Shown here piece after piece: positions 12,086 to 23,288 of a stretch of DNA of 64,000 nt; the stretch's first letter is position 1, and each line of letters opens with the position of its first letter. The stretch is from Megaustenia siamemsis (lineage: Eukaryota; Mollusca; Gastropoda; Stylommatophora; Ariophantidae). The notes under the pieces were generated by a model. It saw only the letters and a list, made by a program, of their open reading frames with translations. It was not told where the DNA came from and did not search any database. The stretch spans positions 18,881,011-18,945,010 of the forward strand of contig JAVIAB010000047.1 of NCBI GenBank assembly GCA_032433765.1. The letters run 5' to 3'. The position numbers and the translations under genes are program-made.

Positions 12086-12330
12086 TCAACCGTTTTGTTC
12101 TATTGCATGGCTCTCACTGAGGTCGTCAAATCCGCGAGTGTTATCTCAGCGTTCAATGATTGGTTGTCTGTTTCTGTCAATAACTTTGTGTGTTGCATAC
12201 ATTTGTCTTGTACGTCTTCCCGTGTGTCTTCTTGTGTATAGAGCTTCCAGTAGTAATACTCGAAAGCTTTGGCAGTCTCTGCTGTGTCCGTTTGTTTCAT
12301 CTTCTTCTACGATCATTGCTCTTTAAATCT
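12086..12330 (-). mobile_element. LINE reverse-transcriptase upstream fragment
   Basis: The minus-strand translation contains AFEYYYWKLYTQEDTRED and later AEITLADLTTSVRAMQ. This is the usual spacing between the region just upstream of a LINE reverse transcriptase and its first block. It may be part of the same LINE-I insertion that follows, but the family cannot be assigned. Confidence 0.5.
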
Positions 12331-12339
12331 ATGACTCCG

Positions 12340-13432
12340 GACTCTCTTATGATGGTAATGTTCCTCTCTCTTTAGCTAATTTGTCTGCGCGTTCGTTTCA
12401 GTGTACATTACTGTGTGATGGTACCCACTGTTGACTACTCTCTGGAAGTTATTGCACATTTATTGGCTGTGTTCACTATCTGTGCGGTCTCGCCTTACGT
12501 CTTTTGACATGTGCTGAGACTGCTATGATGGGGACTACAGCTACCTTTCTTTGTTTGGGAGATGAGTTAGTAATTCGGATGATTCCACTGGCATGGGCGG
12601 TTGAGCAATTATGTATTTTAATTCGTTTGCAGTGATACCGGGGCCTTCCATGACAAAGAACCAAAGTTGCCCCGTATAGTTTCTCTACAAGGGAGGTGGG
12701 TATGGCCCACATTGTCATCGGGTCTGTAAAAGTGAGGGCAATCCTGTTGAACATGTTTTGTTGTCATTTTATCCTGTGTACAGTGGCATTGGCTGGTAGT
12801 TCCTATTTTGAGTTTAGTGAACATGTGATTTCTCATTCTATTGTGGCCAGTGCGTATGGAAGTATGATGACTTGATCCCTCCTTGATAGTTGGAGGTATC
12901 CATCCTCTCGTTACACTTCGAGTGTTTTTGTTTTCCATTTTTCATGATACTTTCTTTTGATGATGGATTTGGCTTCATCGTAGCTTACTAGATGGTTCTC
13001 TTGTGGTAATCTTCCTGTCTCTTTGGCTAATTTGTCTGCGCATTTGTTTCCACGTATATTACAGTGTAATGGTACCCATTGGATGACCACTCTCTGAAGT
13101 TATTGCACAGCTGGTAAGGGTTGTTCTCAAGTCGTCTAGCTCACTGTTCCTGCGGATTTTAGAGCTGTTAGGACTGACAGTGCATCAGTCAGTATCACCA
13201 ATATCTTGTGCGTGCTATTTTTGTGTTGGATAGCCAGTTTTGCAGCGTCTTTGAGGGCTTCAGTTTCTGCGTTAAACTTGTTTGAGAATTTCCCAGTAAC
13301 TATTGACTTGGTGGTCTCATCTTGGTTATTCAGCCTCAAGAACACACCTCCTCCTCCATTTCTGGTTGCGTTTGTAGCAGAGCCGTCTGTATATATGTGT
13401 GAAGTTTGGGGAAAGCCTAGCGTGTAAATTTA
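12340..13432 (-). pseudogene. LINE-I type element, RNase H and zinc tail, rearranged
   Basis: The minus strand from 13432 encodes an RNase HI-like segment that matches 51716-52156: LNNQDETTKSIVTGKFSNKF, then FNAETEALKDAAKLA with the acidic ETE, then ILTDALSVLTALKS. It continues into a Cys/His tail (CHCTQDKMTTKHVQQDCPHF, about 12780-12700). A second partial copy of the RNase H end lies at 12340-12475. RNase H placed after the reverse transcriptase is a trait of I-group LINEs. Frames are broken throughout. Confidence 0.75.
12479..12661 (-). repeat. Inverted repeat, left arm (partner at 14017-14202)
   Basis: The reverse complement of this block matches 14017-14202 over about 180 bp (GGAAGGCCCCGGTATC, CATAATTGCTCAACCGCC, AGTCCCCATCATAGCAGTCT). 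It lies downstream of the LINE-I zinc tail, so it is probably 3' sequence of that element. The inverted pair encloses LINE-I and the ~137-bp repeat array. Confidence 0.75.
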
Positions 13433-13978
13433 CTATTTTTAGTGATTTCATGGTCGTATCCATGAAAAAATGGCTGGGGTAAAACTCATAAAAGTTATTT
13501 TTTATTCAAAATCTTGCTATGAGGATGTCTAATATGAAGTCTGAAGTAGGCATAGTGTTTAAATTTACTATTATTAGTGATTTCATAGTCGTATCTATAA
13601 AAAAATGGCCGGGGGTTAAATTCATAAAAGTGATTTTTATTCAAAATCTTGCTACGAGGATGTCTAATATGAAGTTTTGGGAGAATCTAGAGGTTACATT
13701 TTTTTTTAATAGTTTCCCTAAAAAAATGATCAAGGGTTAAACATTCATAAAAGTGACTTTTAAGTAATTTTTGCTACGATGATGTCTAATATGAAGTTTG
13801 AGGTAAACATAGAGGTTAATAATTTTTTTTTTTTTACAGTTTCATAGGCGTATTCATAAAAAAATGTTCAGGAGGTAAATTCATAAAAGTGATTTTAAGT
13901 AATTTTTGCTACGGTGATGCTTAAGATAAAGTTTGAGGTAAGCCTTGAGGTTAACTTTTATCTTTATATTTTGTGAAC
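13433..13978 (+). repeat. Array of ~137-bp repeats related to the polymerase element's subterminal repeats
   Basis: Four units start at TAAA.(T)CATAAAAGT near 13480, 13617, 13738 and 13876, spaced about 137, 121 and 138 bp. Each contains TTTTTGCTACG or CTTGCTATG, GGATGTCTAATATGAAGT, a TTAACT or TTTACTAT stretch and a TTTCATGGTCGTAT-like motif. The same motifs, order and period occur in the array at 60605-61645 (for example TTTTTGCTATGGGGATGTCT, ACAGTTTCATGGGCG). It is therefore a diverged relic of the same family, with no polymerase coding sequence beside it. Confidence 0.75.
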
Positions 13979-14016
13979 ATCTTTATCTGCATACCTAAAG
14001 GCCAATATGGTTATGG

Positions 14017-14202
14017 TTATGGAAGGCCCCGGTATCTCTGCAAACAAATTGACATCCATAATTGCTCAACCGCCTGTGCCAGTAAAATCATCCGAATTGC
14101 TATCTCATCTCAAAAAAAAGAAAGTTATCTGTAGTCCCCATCATAGCAGTCTTATCACACGCCAAAATACATAAGGCGAAACCGCACAGAAAGTTAACAA
14201 AA
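14017..14202 (+). repeat. Inverted repeat, right arm (partner at 12479-12661)
   Basis: This matches the reverse complement of 12479-12661 with roughly 15 percent differences by eye. It begins just after the 137-bp array. Confidence 0.75.
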
Positions 14203-15689
14203 CCGTCTCTTCCCTCTCATACGATATCATCAATATCGGAAGTCGGAATATTGAAACACGATTAAAATGGATGAAACGCACAGCTCACGGTGTTCACAGA
14301 GCACTTAACTCAGTAGCTCCTGCAACAAGCCGAACTTGGAATATGAGGAAACTGCAACAATGAACATTTTTCAGACATAGCCTTTAATGGTTCCTGCAGC
14401 CTATCCACCATGCATGACATGAAGTTCACGCCCTCCTGAAAATGATGATCGTCATATTTTTTTTTAATGTATAGCGCTTGAAAATGTTAGGACATCGTTT
14501 TTGTCTCTAAATCCGAACATATGAAACACTGTTAGTCATCGGATTATCCCCGTCGCACATCAAATAACAGATCGAAAGATCTCCCTGCAATGTGAATTTG
14601 TGAAATTATAAACTAGTTCACATGTCTACCCCTCTATCTCACAGTAGCCCTCTTGAAACTAGACAACATCCCTCCTGACTAACAGGAAACTATGGGAGTC
14701 ACCCCGCTGCTGCAAAGTCATGAACAAAGCACCGTCATGTCGTCTTTTACCATTAGCGTACGGCCGGTCTAGGAATATACGATCAGCCGTCAACATGATA
14801 ACGTAGCACACACAACAATCAGGCTAATATTTGTTCGTATTGTCCCACGTTTCCTCGGATAATGATTTTAATTTTCTTCTTAAGAACGCAAAATTGTCTC
14901 TTCATCAGATCTAAAATTTATATTCCTTAGTTCTTTATTTGTCGTTAAATGAGCTAAATTGTCTATACTTTCTATCCACTCTCTAAATAGCGATGGTTCT
15001 CCTTGAACGTGGCAAAACTATTGCTAATATTTTTGATAGTTCATTGCTAGCCTCAATTAACCAACCGTTTCAGTTACTATAGTCCGTTCAGATTCGTTTG
15101 CCTAGACATTAATTTATTTTTTTCAAAAACTTATTGTTCATTTGCATTGATCTTTTGAAGTTAGGTTTAGAATACTAATGTCGCTATAAAAATATTTTTT
15201 TATCAAAGAAATGTGATCCAGTTTCAAAGATGCCTTATTTAACCTATATTAAAAAAAAGTTAATCGATATTATAAACACCGGCGGGATTATCTAGATGCT
15301 TACATCTCACAGCTGATTCTTTAACATATAGGCATGACTTTCACGGCTGAATGCGCACCGTCCTAAAATAGTTATGTTTCCACTATAAATTTTTATAAAG
15401 AAATGTTACATATGAAATTTCCCGTTTAGCACAAATGACATTTTAGCCGAAACCGGAAATTATGTGACGTCAAAATCACGGCCGTAGACTCGAGTTCGAG
15501 TCATAATTCAGAGGCAAATCTCAATATTTACAGAAAGGAGGCGGCACTATCCATATTATCTTCTGCAAGTCTATGTGAGAATGAATATAAAGGCAAAATA
15601 TTTTACTGAACATAACATTGCTATAAAGATTTATCAATACTTCTGCAGAGAGCGTAAAAAGGGACATCTTTATTGTTCTTTATCAAACC
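14203..15689. other. Unannotated AT-rich stretch
   Basis: About 1.5 kb with no recognisable coding region, repeat or RNA gene. It includes some low-complexity T-rich runs. The transposase remnant begins at its right end. Confidence 0.5.
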
Positions 15690-16838
15690 TGAGAAGAGAA
15701 CAATGCATATTTTAGGTTGTGTAAACGTTCATTTGATCGAATAGTTAAAGGAAGCGGATATTTATTGCCAACAAATGCAAGAAAGCAAGGAAGGAAAGAA
15801 ACGTTAGACAGTTTTGATAAGGACCTAGTAAAAAGAGAAATCTGTCGAATGTTTGATATAAACGAAGAAGTGACACTTAGAAAGTTGAAGCTTTGGCTGA
15901 AAACTAACAACGACATTGAAATATCAAAAACTTCATTATGGAAAATATTAAGAAGTGCAGGCTTCACCTTTAGAAAGTATGCTGGTGGAAAAAACATTAT
16001 TTGTGAGAAGCCACATCTAGTAGCTCTTAGAAGCAAGTATTTACGTGAAGTGAAGAAATGCGCGAAAATGATTATGATATTGTTTATTTAGATGAACTTG
16101 GATCAACGCTCATCATACAAATGAAAAGGAATGGCAGTTAGCAGATGGAAGTATTAAAAGATCAGTACCAAGCAGTAAAGGGCAACGTTTGATAGTTGCA
16201 CATGCAGGTAGCAGACATAATGGGTTGTTGCAGAATGCTCATCTCGTTTTCATTTCAAAATCCATAGACAATAGAGACTACCACTCCGAAATGAATGGGC
16301 ACATATTTAAAGACTGGATCGAGAAAAGTATCCTTCCAATATTAGATCGACCTTCTTGTCTGATAATGGACAATGCTTCATACCATAACGTAGTTAACGT
16401 AGAAGATAGAATCCCAACATCATCAAGTACAAAAGATGCAATCAAAACGTGGCTCATAAAAGAACACATACAAGTTAACGACAGCTACTTGAAACCCGAA
16501 TTGCTTAGGCCTTGTAAAACAGACACAACGTACAAAGATATTTAAAATAGACAAGTTATTCAAGAACATGGCCATAGATGTTTGAGACTACCTCCATATC
16601 ATGTGCACACTTAAATCCTATAGAACTAGTCTGGGCAAAAGTTAAAGGACACGTAGCATATACAAATAAAACTTTCAAATTATGCTATGTTGAGACACTT
16701 ACAAATCAGGCTCTATCAAATATAAATAAAGACTACTGGGTAAAATGTGAGGATCATGTGTTACGAACAAGAGAGGAATATTGGAAAAAGGATGGTTTGT
16801 TTGTTTGTTCAGCCGAAAGCAGTAATCGGCCTATTTGA
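15690..16838 (+). pseudogene. DDE transposase remnant, Tc1/mariner (IS630) superfamily
   Basis: The first segment (15717-16091) has an N-terminal helix-turn-helix-like region (KQGRKETL, VTLRKLKLWL, ISKTSLWKIL). A VYLDE motif in a shifted frame near 16090 supplies the first catalytic Asp. The second segment (16189-16545) carries the second Asp in LIMDNASYHN. A third segment (from about 16605) has LNPIELVWAKVK with the catalytic Glu. Counting through the breaks, the second Asp and the Glu are about 84 residues apart, much more than the 34-37 of classic Tc1/mariner. An inserted segment between them (STKDAIKTWL, KPELL) explains this. There are at least three frame breaks and one in-frame stop (16543-16545). 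I did not find terminal inverted repeats. It is non-functional. Confidence 0.8.
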
Positions 16839-16984
16839 CTCGTCTGATTCTGAATGATCATTACTCTGATTAAGTCTACAGATAAATAGTTTGATTTGCA
16901 AAATTTCCTACTTGATTTGTTAAACAGTTTATTGTTCAAGACCACCCAAGCAATCAAAAATATGTTATAAGCAAACCAACAACC

Positions 16985-17175
16985 ATTACTTTGAATGGAA
17001 GCCTGCTTGAGTCAGTACAGAAGTTCAGCTATCTTGGATCCACTATTACAGCCACACTTTCCTTAGATGAGGAAATAAATGTACGTATTTGAAAGCAGCG
17101 ACAACATTTGGAAACTCACACCAAGAGCATGGAACTATATCAAATTGACTCTACGAACAAAAGTTCTATATATAA
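16985..17175 (+). mobile_element. LINE thumb-region fragment
   Basis: The translation VQKFSYLGSTITATLSLDEE followed by INVRI matches the segment after the YADD block in many non-LTR retrotransposons. It is truncated on both sides. The sequence from 17176 to the assembly gap holds no recognisable gene. Confidence 0.65.
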
Positions 17176-17385
17176 TTTAAAATTTGTATACTTGCCACCA
17201 GTAAAATTTTATGGACACGCCTATTGGTCATCGTTGCACTAGATTGCTGTAAAACATTTTGATTAGGGTCAAAATAATAGTTACATGGGCAAAGATCAAA
17301 GGATTTCGCCGCTTTAAGAAAACCGTTATAGCTAGACATCGAGTAACACATATGTTCTCTCGTGACATAGACATTTTAACACCGT

Positions 17386-17485
17386 NNNNNNNNNNNNNNN
17401 NNNNNNNNNNNNNNNNNNNNNNNNNNNNNNNNNNNNNNNNNNNNNNNNNNNNNNNNNNNNNNNNNNNNNNNNNNNNNNNNNNNNN
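17386..17485. other. Assembly gap (100 N)
   Basis: Exactly 100 N characters, a conventional placeholder for a gap of unknown size. Adjacency of features on either side should not be assumed. Nothing is recognisable from 17486 to 17845 except purine-rich GAGAGA patches. Confidence 1.
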
Positions 17486-17848
17486 CGCAACAGGTCAAGG
17501 CAACCTATGATATAAATAAACTGCTGGTTAGCTCGTGACCTGGTCTTGTGAATCGAATTTTGTTTTTGTTTATGTGTCGGCTTGCATGTGTGTAGTTCTG
17601 GTGAAAGATGGAGACACGGAGCGAGAGAGAGAGACAGAGTTGAGGAGGAGAGGTATATAGAAGGAGAAAGAATTAAGCGAGGGAAAATACAATGAATACT
17701 AAAAGATGACATGAAATATAAAGAGCTAGAGCTTAAAATATGTGTGAAGCAGCGGCAATTTACATCTTACACTTACATTGAGTAGGAGAGGTGCAAGAGA
17801 GAAGAGAAGATGATACATTTTAAAGGCAGATGTCTTTGACTGACTATG

Positions 17849-17854
17849 CATCCG

Positions 17855-17895
<41 letters not shown>

Positions 17896-17900
17896 ATATA

Positions 17901-17998
<98 letters not shown>

Positions 17999-18000
17999 GC
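17849..18000. repeat. (TATC)n microsatellite, left half of a mirrored block
   Basis: The tract is an almost pure CTAT/TATC tetranucleotide repeat of about 150 bp with one interruption (TATATACTATC). It is followed by CTGTCTGTCTGTC, then a short unique spacer, then the complementary GACA and GATA runs. The block can fold into a long hairpin. Confidence 0.95.
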
Positions 18001-18045
18001 CGGCCTTCCTGTCTGTCTGTCTTTTGTCCTTTCGAGCCGAAGACA

Positions 18046-18088
18046 ACAGACAGACAGACAGACATACAGATAGATAGATAGATAGAAG

Positions 18089-18175
<87 letters not shown>

Positions 18176-18190
18176 AAGATAGATAGATCT
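18046..18190. repeat. (GACA)n-(GATA)n microsatellite, right half of a mirrored block
   Basis: ACAGACAGACAGACATACAG leads into about 30 GATA units. It adjoins the reverse-oriented LINE-C-like fragment at 18191-18490, whose family ends in GATA tails, so it is probably an expanded retrotransposon tail. The spacer before it contains TTTCGAGCCGAAG, which is also found at LINE-C 3' ends at 40970 and 46122. Confidence 0.9.
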
Positions 18191-18490
18191 AATATTTTTA
18201 GATGAAGACAGCATAGAAATTCTAGACTGTGTCCCAGGATCTTTGTTTTCAAACTTCAGACTTTGCACACACCCGCATTGTATCTCGCCACCCTCTGTGT
18301 TCTGGGCACGTTGCGCAGTCTCAGCGACGGAGCTTAATCCTGCTGTTATTGCCTCTCGCCCGAGTGTTCTTTTAAAAGTTTCTTTAGTTCGCCCTCTGTT
18401 TCTTTTACCGACTCGTTCCCATTTTAGTGTCTGTTTTGAGATTATCTTTTCATTCTTCTCATTACATCGTGTCAACATATGACCACCTTG
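18191..18490 (-). mobile_element. LINE-C-like 3' end
   Basis: The minus strand reads QTLKWERVGKRNRGRTKETF and then RTLGREA, the typical extreme C-terminus of a LINE endonuclease-reverse transcriptase. Its spacing is parallel to the better preserved copies at 40956-41607 and 46100-46385. The GATA run that follows acts as its 3' tail. Confidence 0.7.
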
Positions 18491-18504
18491 TTCGCTTCAT
18501 TATA

Positions 18505-18902
18505 CAGTGTGGTCCTAAAGTCTGGACACATAAGCAAAAAAATACATATTTCAAGAAATGAAATTTATCAACACGATTTTATGCAATTGGAATATTAAAT
18601 AACGTGTTGAATAAGATTTTCATTGTTTTTCGATGCAATGGTTGATGCGCATTGCAAAATTTATGTGACTCTGTGAAATAAATCCGTATTGACGTCAAAT
18701 TTAGCACATTAACACTTTATGCGCTGAACTAGTGTACACACCTAAAATTTCAAGTTGGGACAAAAGTTGATCTCTCAGGTTGTCCACTGAGAAGTACCAG
18801 TTCAATTCTTTCCACTTTCAACAAAATCATATTTAACCTGTGGAGAAGAAATAATTATAATTAATGAGATTGTCTAAGAGTCCAGACTTGAGGGACACCC
18901 TG
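18505..18902. mobile_element. Mariner-type MITE, 398 bp, with TA flanks
   Basis: The ends are inverted: CAGTGTGGTCCTAAAGTCTG on the left, and the reverse complement of the right end reads CAGGGTGTCCCTCAAGTCTG. Each end is flanked by TA (18503-18504 and 18903-18904), the target duplicated by Tc1/mariner transposons. There is no open frame inside, so it is a non-autonomous element that would have needed a transposase supplied elsewhere. Confidence 0.75.
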
Positions 18903-18990
18903 TAGGTGATATTTGTGGATGTTTTGTTTTTTCTCTTATTTCTGTGATAGTCTTCGGTTTAACCTTGAGATAAGTGGTTGGTATAACTGA

Positions 18991-19520
18991 AGTGTTGAAA
19001 GTGTTGACTTGAGAGTGTTGGCTTGAGAGTGTTGACTAAGAGTGTTGACTTGAGAGTGTTGATTTGAGAGTGTTGACTTGAGAGTGTTGGTTTGAGAGTG
19101 TTGATTTGATAGTGTTGACATGAAAGTTCGATTTGAGAGTATTGACTTGAGAGTGTTGACTTGAGAGTGTTGACTTGAGAGTTAACTTGATAGTGTTGAT
19201 TTGAGAGTGTTGACTTGAGAGTGTTGACTTGAGAGTTAACTTGAGAGTGTTGATTTGAGAGTGTTGAATTGAGAGTGTTGAATTGAGAGTGTTGACTTGA
19301 GAGTGTTAACGTGACAGTGCTTATTTGAGACTGTTGACTTGAGAGTTAAATTGAGAGTGTTGATTTGAGAGTGTTGAATTGAGAGTGTTGACTTGAGAGT
19401 GTTGACTTGAGAGTGTTAACGTGAGAGTGTTTATTTGAGGGTGTTGACTTGAGAGCGTTGATTTGAGAGTGTTAACTTGAGAGTGTTGACTTAAGAGTTT
19501 TGACTTGAGAGTTGAGAGTT
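18991..19520. repeat. 14-bp minisatellite
   Basis: About 35 imperfect units of GAGAGTGTTGACTT are present, with common variants (GATTT, GAATT, and shortened GAGAGTTAACTT). The minus-strand reading STLSNQHSQ is a translation of the repeat, not a gene. Confidence 0.9.
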
Positions 19521-19539
19521 ACCCTCTCCCGGTTTCCGA

Positions 19540-20261
19540 ATTGTAAGATCCGAGTTGAATTCTCATAGATGAAGATTTTTTTTTAATGTCAAATATGACC
19601 TAACAATAAACAATAGACCAAAATATGTTTTGTCAAAGAAATGAAACACTGAAAAGATGGGAAGAATACTTTAAAGAAACTCGCAATAGACCATAAGCAG
19701 AAGGTGAAGTTTTCTACTAACACATCACCTGCCCAGTTGAGGTGATGAAGGAAGATTGCATGCCACGAAATTGAAATTGTCATTAAACAGACTAAAGGTA
19801 ACAAAGTACAGGTTGAATTAAATTTTTGCAGACATGTTAAACCAGATGCATGAATGAGCGCAAAGTTTTTAGAAAAAATTTTATCAATAAAATATTGGAA
19901 GAAGCTTGGATGATAAACGCTGTTGTCAAAACCCCAAGAAATTGGACCTCAGTCCCTGTGAAAAAGGAGAGGAATAAGCCTGATGTCAGTACCTGGGAAG
20001 ATATTTCGCTGAGTGTTCTCTAACACATAAAGAATAGTGTGGAGCGAAAACTCAGAGAAGAGCAGGCAGGCTTTAGAAATGGGAGATCATGTACTGATCA
20101 ATCTTTCTCTTGTAAACCATCGTAGAGCAGTCACTGGAATGGAATTCATCTTAGATATAAATCTTAAACTTTGAGAAGACATTTGTTAGCATCTGTCATC
20201 CATTGCTTTGGAAAATCCTATATGCATACAGCTTTCAGGATAAAATCGTCAATACTTAAAT
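19540..20261 (+). pseudogene. LINE-E, upstream part (split by a minisatellite)
   Basis: Broken plus-strand frames give ETLKRWEEYFKETRNRP, then SPCEKGEE, REEQAGFR and SLEWNSS followed by NFEKTF and ICHPLLWKIL. This is the order of the fingers and palm of a LINE reverse transcriptase (RRWEE.F..L.NRP; QAGFR; ...DFEKAFDS..). The sequence stops at AYSFQDKIVN just before the 31-bp array and resumes at 23290. Confidence 0.75.
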
Positions 20262-23200
20262 GTAGGACGGCAACCAATGATGTGTAAGACATGAAGGACG
20301 GCAACCAATGATGTGAAAACATGAAGGACGACAACCATTGATGTGTAAGACATGAAGAACGGCAACCATTGATGTGTAAGACATGAAGAACGACAACCAT
20401 TGATGTGTAAGACATGAAGAACGGCAACCATTGATGTGTAAGACATGAACAACGGCAACCATTGATGTGTAAGACATGAAGAACGGCAACCATTGATGTG
20501 TAAGACATGAAGAACGGCAACCATTGATGTGTAAGACATGAAGGACAGCAACCATTGATGTGTAAGACATGAAGGACAGCAACCATTGATGTGTAAGACA
20601 TGAAGGACGGCAACCATTGATGTGTAAGACATGAAGGACGGCAACCAATGATGTGTAAGACATGAAGGACAGCAACCATTGATGTGTAAGACATGAAGGA
20701 CAGCAACCAATGATGTGTAAGACATGAAGGACGGCAACAATGATGTGTAAGACATGAAGGACGGCAACCATTGATGTGTAAGACATGAAGTACGGCAACC
20801 ATTGATGTGTAAGACATGAAGGACGGCAACCATTGATGTGTAAGACATGAAGGACAGCAACCATTTATGTGTAAGACATGAAGGACGGCAACCGTTGATG
20901 TGTAAGACATGAAGGACGGCAACCATTGATGTGTAAGACATGAAGGACGGCAACAATGATGTATAAGACATGAAGGACAGCAACCATTGATGTGTAAGAC
21001 ATGAAGGACAGCAACCATTTATGTGTAAGACATGAAGGACAGCAACTATTGATGTGTAAGACATGAAGGACGGCAACCAATGATGTGTAAAACATGAAGG
21101 ACGGCAACCATTGATGTGTAAGACATGAAAGACGGCAACCATTGATGTGTAAGACATGAAGAACGGCAACCATTGATGTGTAAGACATGAAGAACGGCAA
21201 CCATTGATGTGTAAGACATGAACAACGGCAACCATTGATGTGTAAGACATGAAGAACGGCAACCATTGATGTGTAAGACATGAAGAACGGCAACCATTGA
21301 TGTGTAAGACATGAAGGACAGCAACCATTGATGTGTAAGACATGAAGGACGGCAACCATTGATGTGTAAGACATGAAGGACAGCAACCAATGATGTGTAA
21401 GACATGAAGGACGGCAACCAATGATGTGTAAGACATGAAGGACGGCAACCATTGATGTGTAAGACATGAAGGACGGCAACCAATGATGTGTAAGACATGA
21501 AGGACAGCAACCATTGATGTGTAAGACATGAAGGACAGCAACCAATGATGTGTAAGACATGAAGGACGGCAACCAATGATGTGTAAGACATGAAGGACGG
21601 CAACCATTGATGTGTAAGACATGAAGTACGGCAACCATTGATGTGTAAGACATGAAGGACGGCAACCATTGATGTGTAAGACATGAAGGACAGCAACCAT
21701 TTATGTGTAAGACATGAAGGACGGCAACCGTTGATGTGTAAGACATGAAGGACGGCAACCATTGATGTGTAAGACATGAAGGACGGCAACCAATGATGTG
21801 TAAGACATGAAGGACAGCAACCATTGATGTGTAAGACATGAAGGACAGCAACCATTATGTGTAAGACATGAAGGACGGCAACCATTGATGTGTAAGACAT
21901 GAAGGACGGCAACCATTGATGTGTAAGACATGAAGGACGGCAACCGTTGATGTGTAAGACATGAACAACGGCAACCATTGATGTGTAAGACATGAAGGAC
22001 AGCAACCATTGATGTGTAAGACATGAAGGACAGCAACTATTGATGTGTAAGACATGAAGGACGGCAACCATTGATGTGTAAGACATGAAGGACGGCAACC
22101 ATTGATGTGTAAGACATGAAAGACGGCAACCATTGATGTGTAAGACATGAAGGACGGCAACCATTGATGTGTAAGACATGAAGGACGGCAACCATTGATG
22201 TGTAAGACATGAAGGACGGCAATCAATGATGTGTAAGACATGAAGGACGGCAACCGTTGATGTGTAAGACATGAAGGACAGCAACCATTGATGTGTAAGA
22301 CATAAAGGACAGCAACCATTGATGTGTAAGACATGAAGGATGGCAACCATTGATGTGTAAGACATGAAGGACTGCAACCATTGATGTGTAAGACATAAAG
22401 AACGGCAACCATTGATGTGTAAGACATGAAGGACGGCAACCATTGATGTGTAAGACATGAAGGACGGCAACCATTGATGTGTAAGACATGAAGGATGGCA
22501 ACCATTGATGTGTAAGACATGAAGGACTGCAACCATTGATGTGTAAGACATAAAGAACGGCAACCATTGATGTGTAAGACATAAAGGACAGCAACCATTG
22601 ATGTGTAAGACATGAAGGATGGCAACCATTGATGTGTAAGACATGAAGGACTGCAACCATTGATGTGTAAGACATAAAGAACGGCAACCATTGATGTGTA
22701 AGACATGAAGGACGGCAACCATTGATGTGTAAGACATGAAGGACGGCAACCATTGATGTGTAAGACATGAAGGACGGAATCATTGATGTGTAAGACATGA
22801 AGGATAGCAACCATTGATGTGTAATACATGAAGGACGGAACCAATGATGTGTAAGACAAGGACGGCAACCATTGATGTGTAAGACATGAACAACGGCAAC
22901 CATTGATGTGTAAGACATAAAGGACGGCAGCCATTGATGTGTAAGACATGAAGGACGGCAACCAATGATGTGTAAGACATGAATGACGGCAACCAATGAT
23001 GTGTAAGACATGAATGACGGCAACCATTGATGTGTAAGACATGAATGACGGCAACCATTGATGTGTAAGACATGAAGGACGGCAACCAATGATGTGTAAG
23101 AAATGAATGACGGCAACCAATGATGTGTAAGACATGAAGGACAGCAACCATTGATGTGTAAGACATGAACAACGGCAACCATTGATGTGTAAGACATAAA

Positions 23201-23288
23201 GGACGGCAGCCATTGATGTGTAAAACATGAAGGACAGCAACCATTGATGTGTAAAGACATGAAGGACAGCAACCATTGATGTTTAGGA
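20262..23288. repeat. 31-bp minisatellite, about 97 units
   Basis: The unit is GGACGGCAACCATTGATG plus TGTAAGACATGAA (31 bp), with variants CAACCAATGATG, GGACAGCAACC and GAACGGCAACC. Since 31 leaves a remainder of 1 when divided by 3 and the minus-strand unit has no stop in any frame, every minus frame stays open and cycles through MVAVLHVLHINGCRPSCL, then LTHQWLPSFMSYTS. The long open frames here (up to 567 codons) are repeat translations. Short blocks of units recur as larger sets (for example 22320-22560 and 22560-22720), so the array has higher-order duplication. Confidence 0.97.

Noticed and set aside
20262..23288. CRISPR-like array
   Set aside because: Repeats are directly adjacent without unique spacers and the context is an animal genome with LINEs and SINEs.
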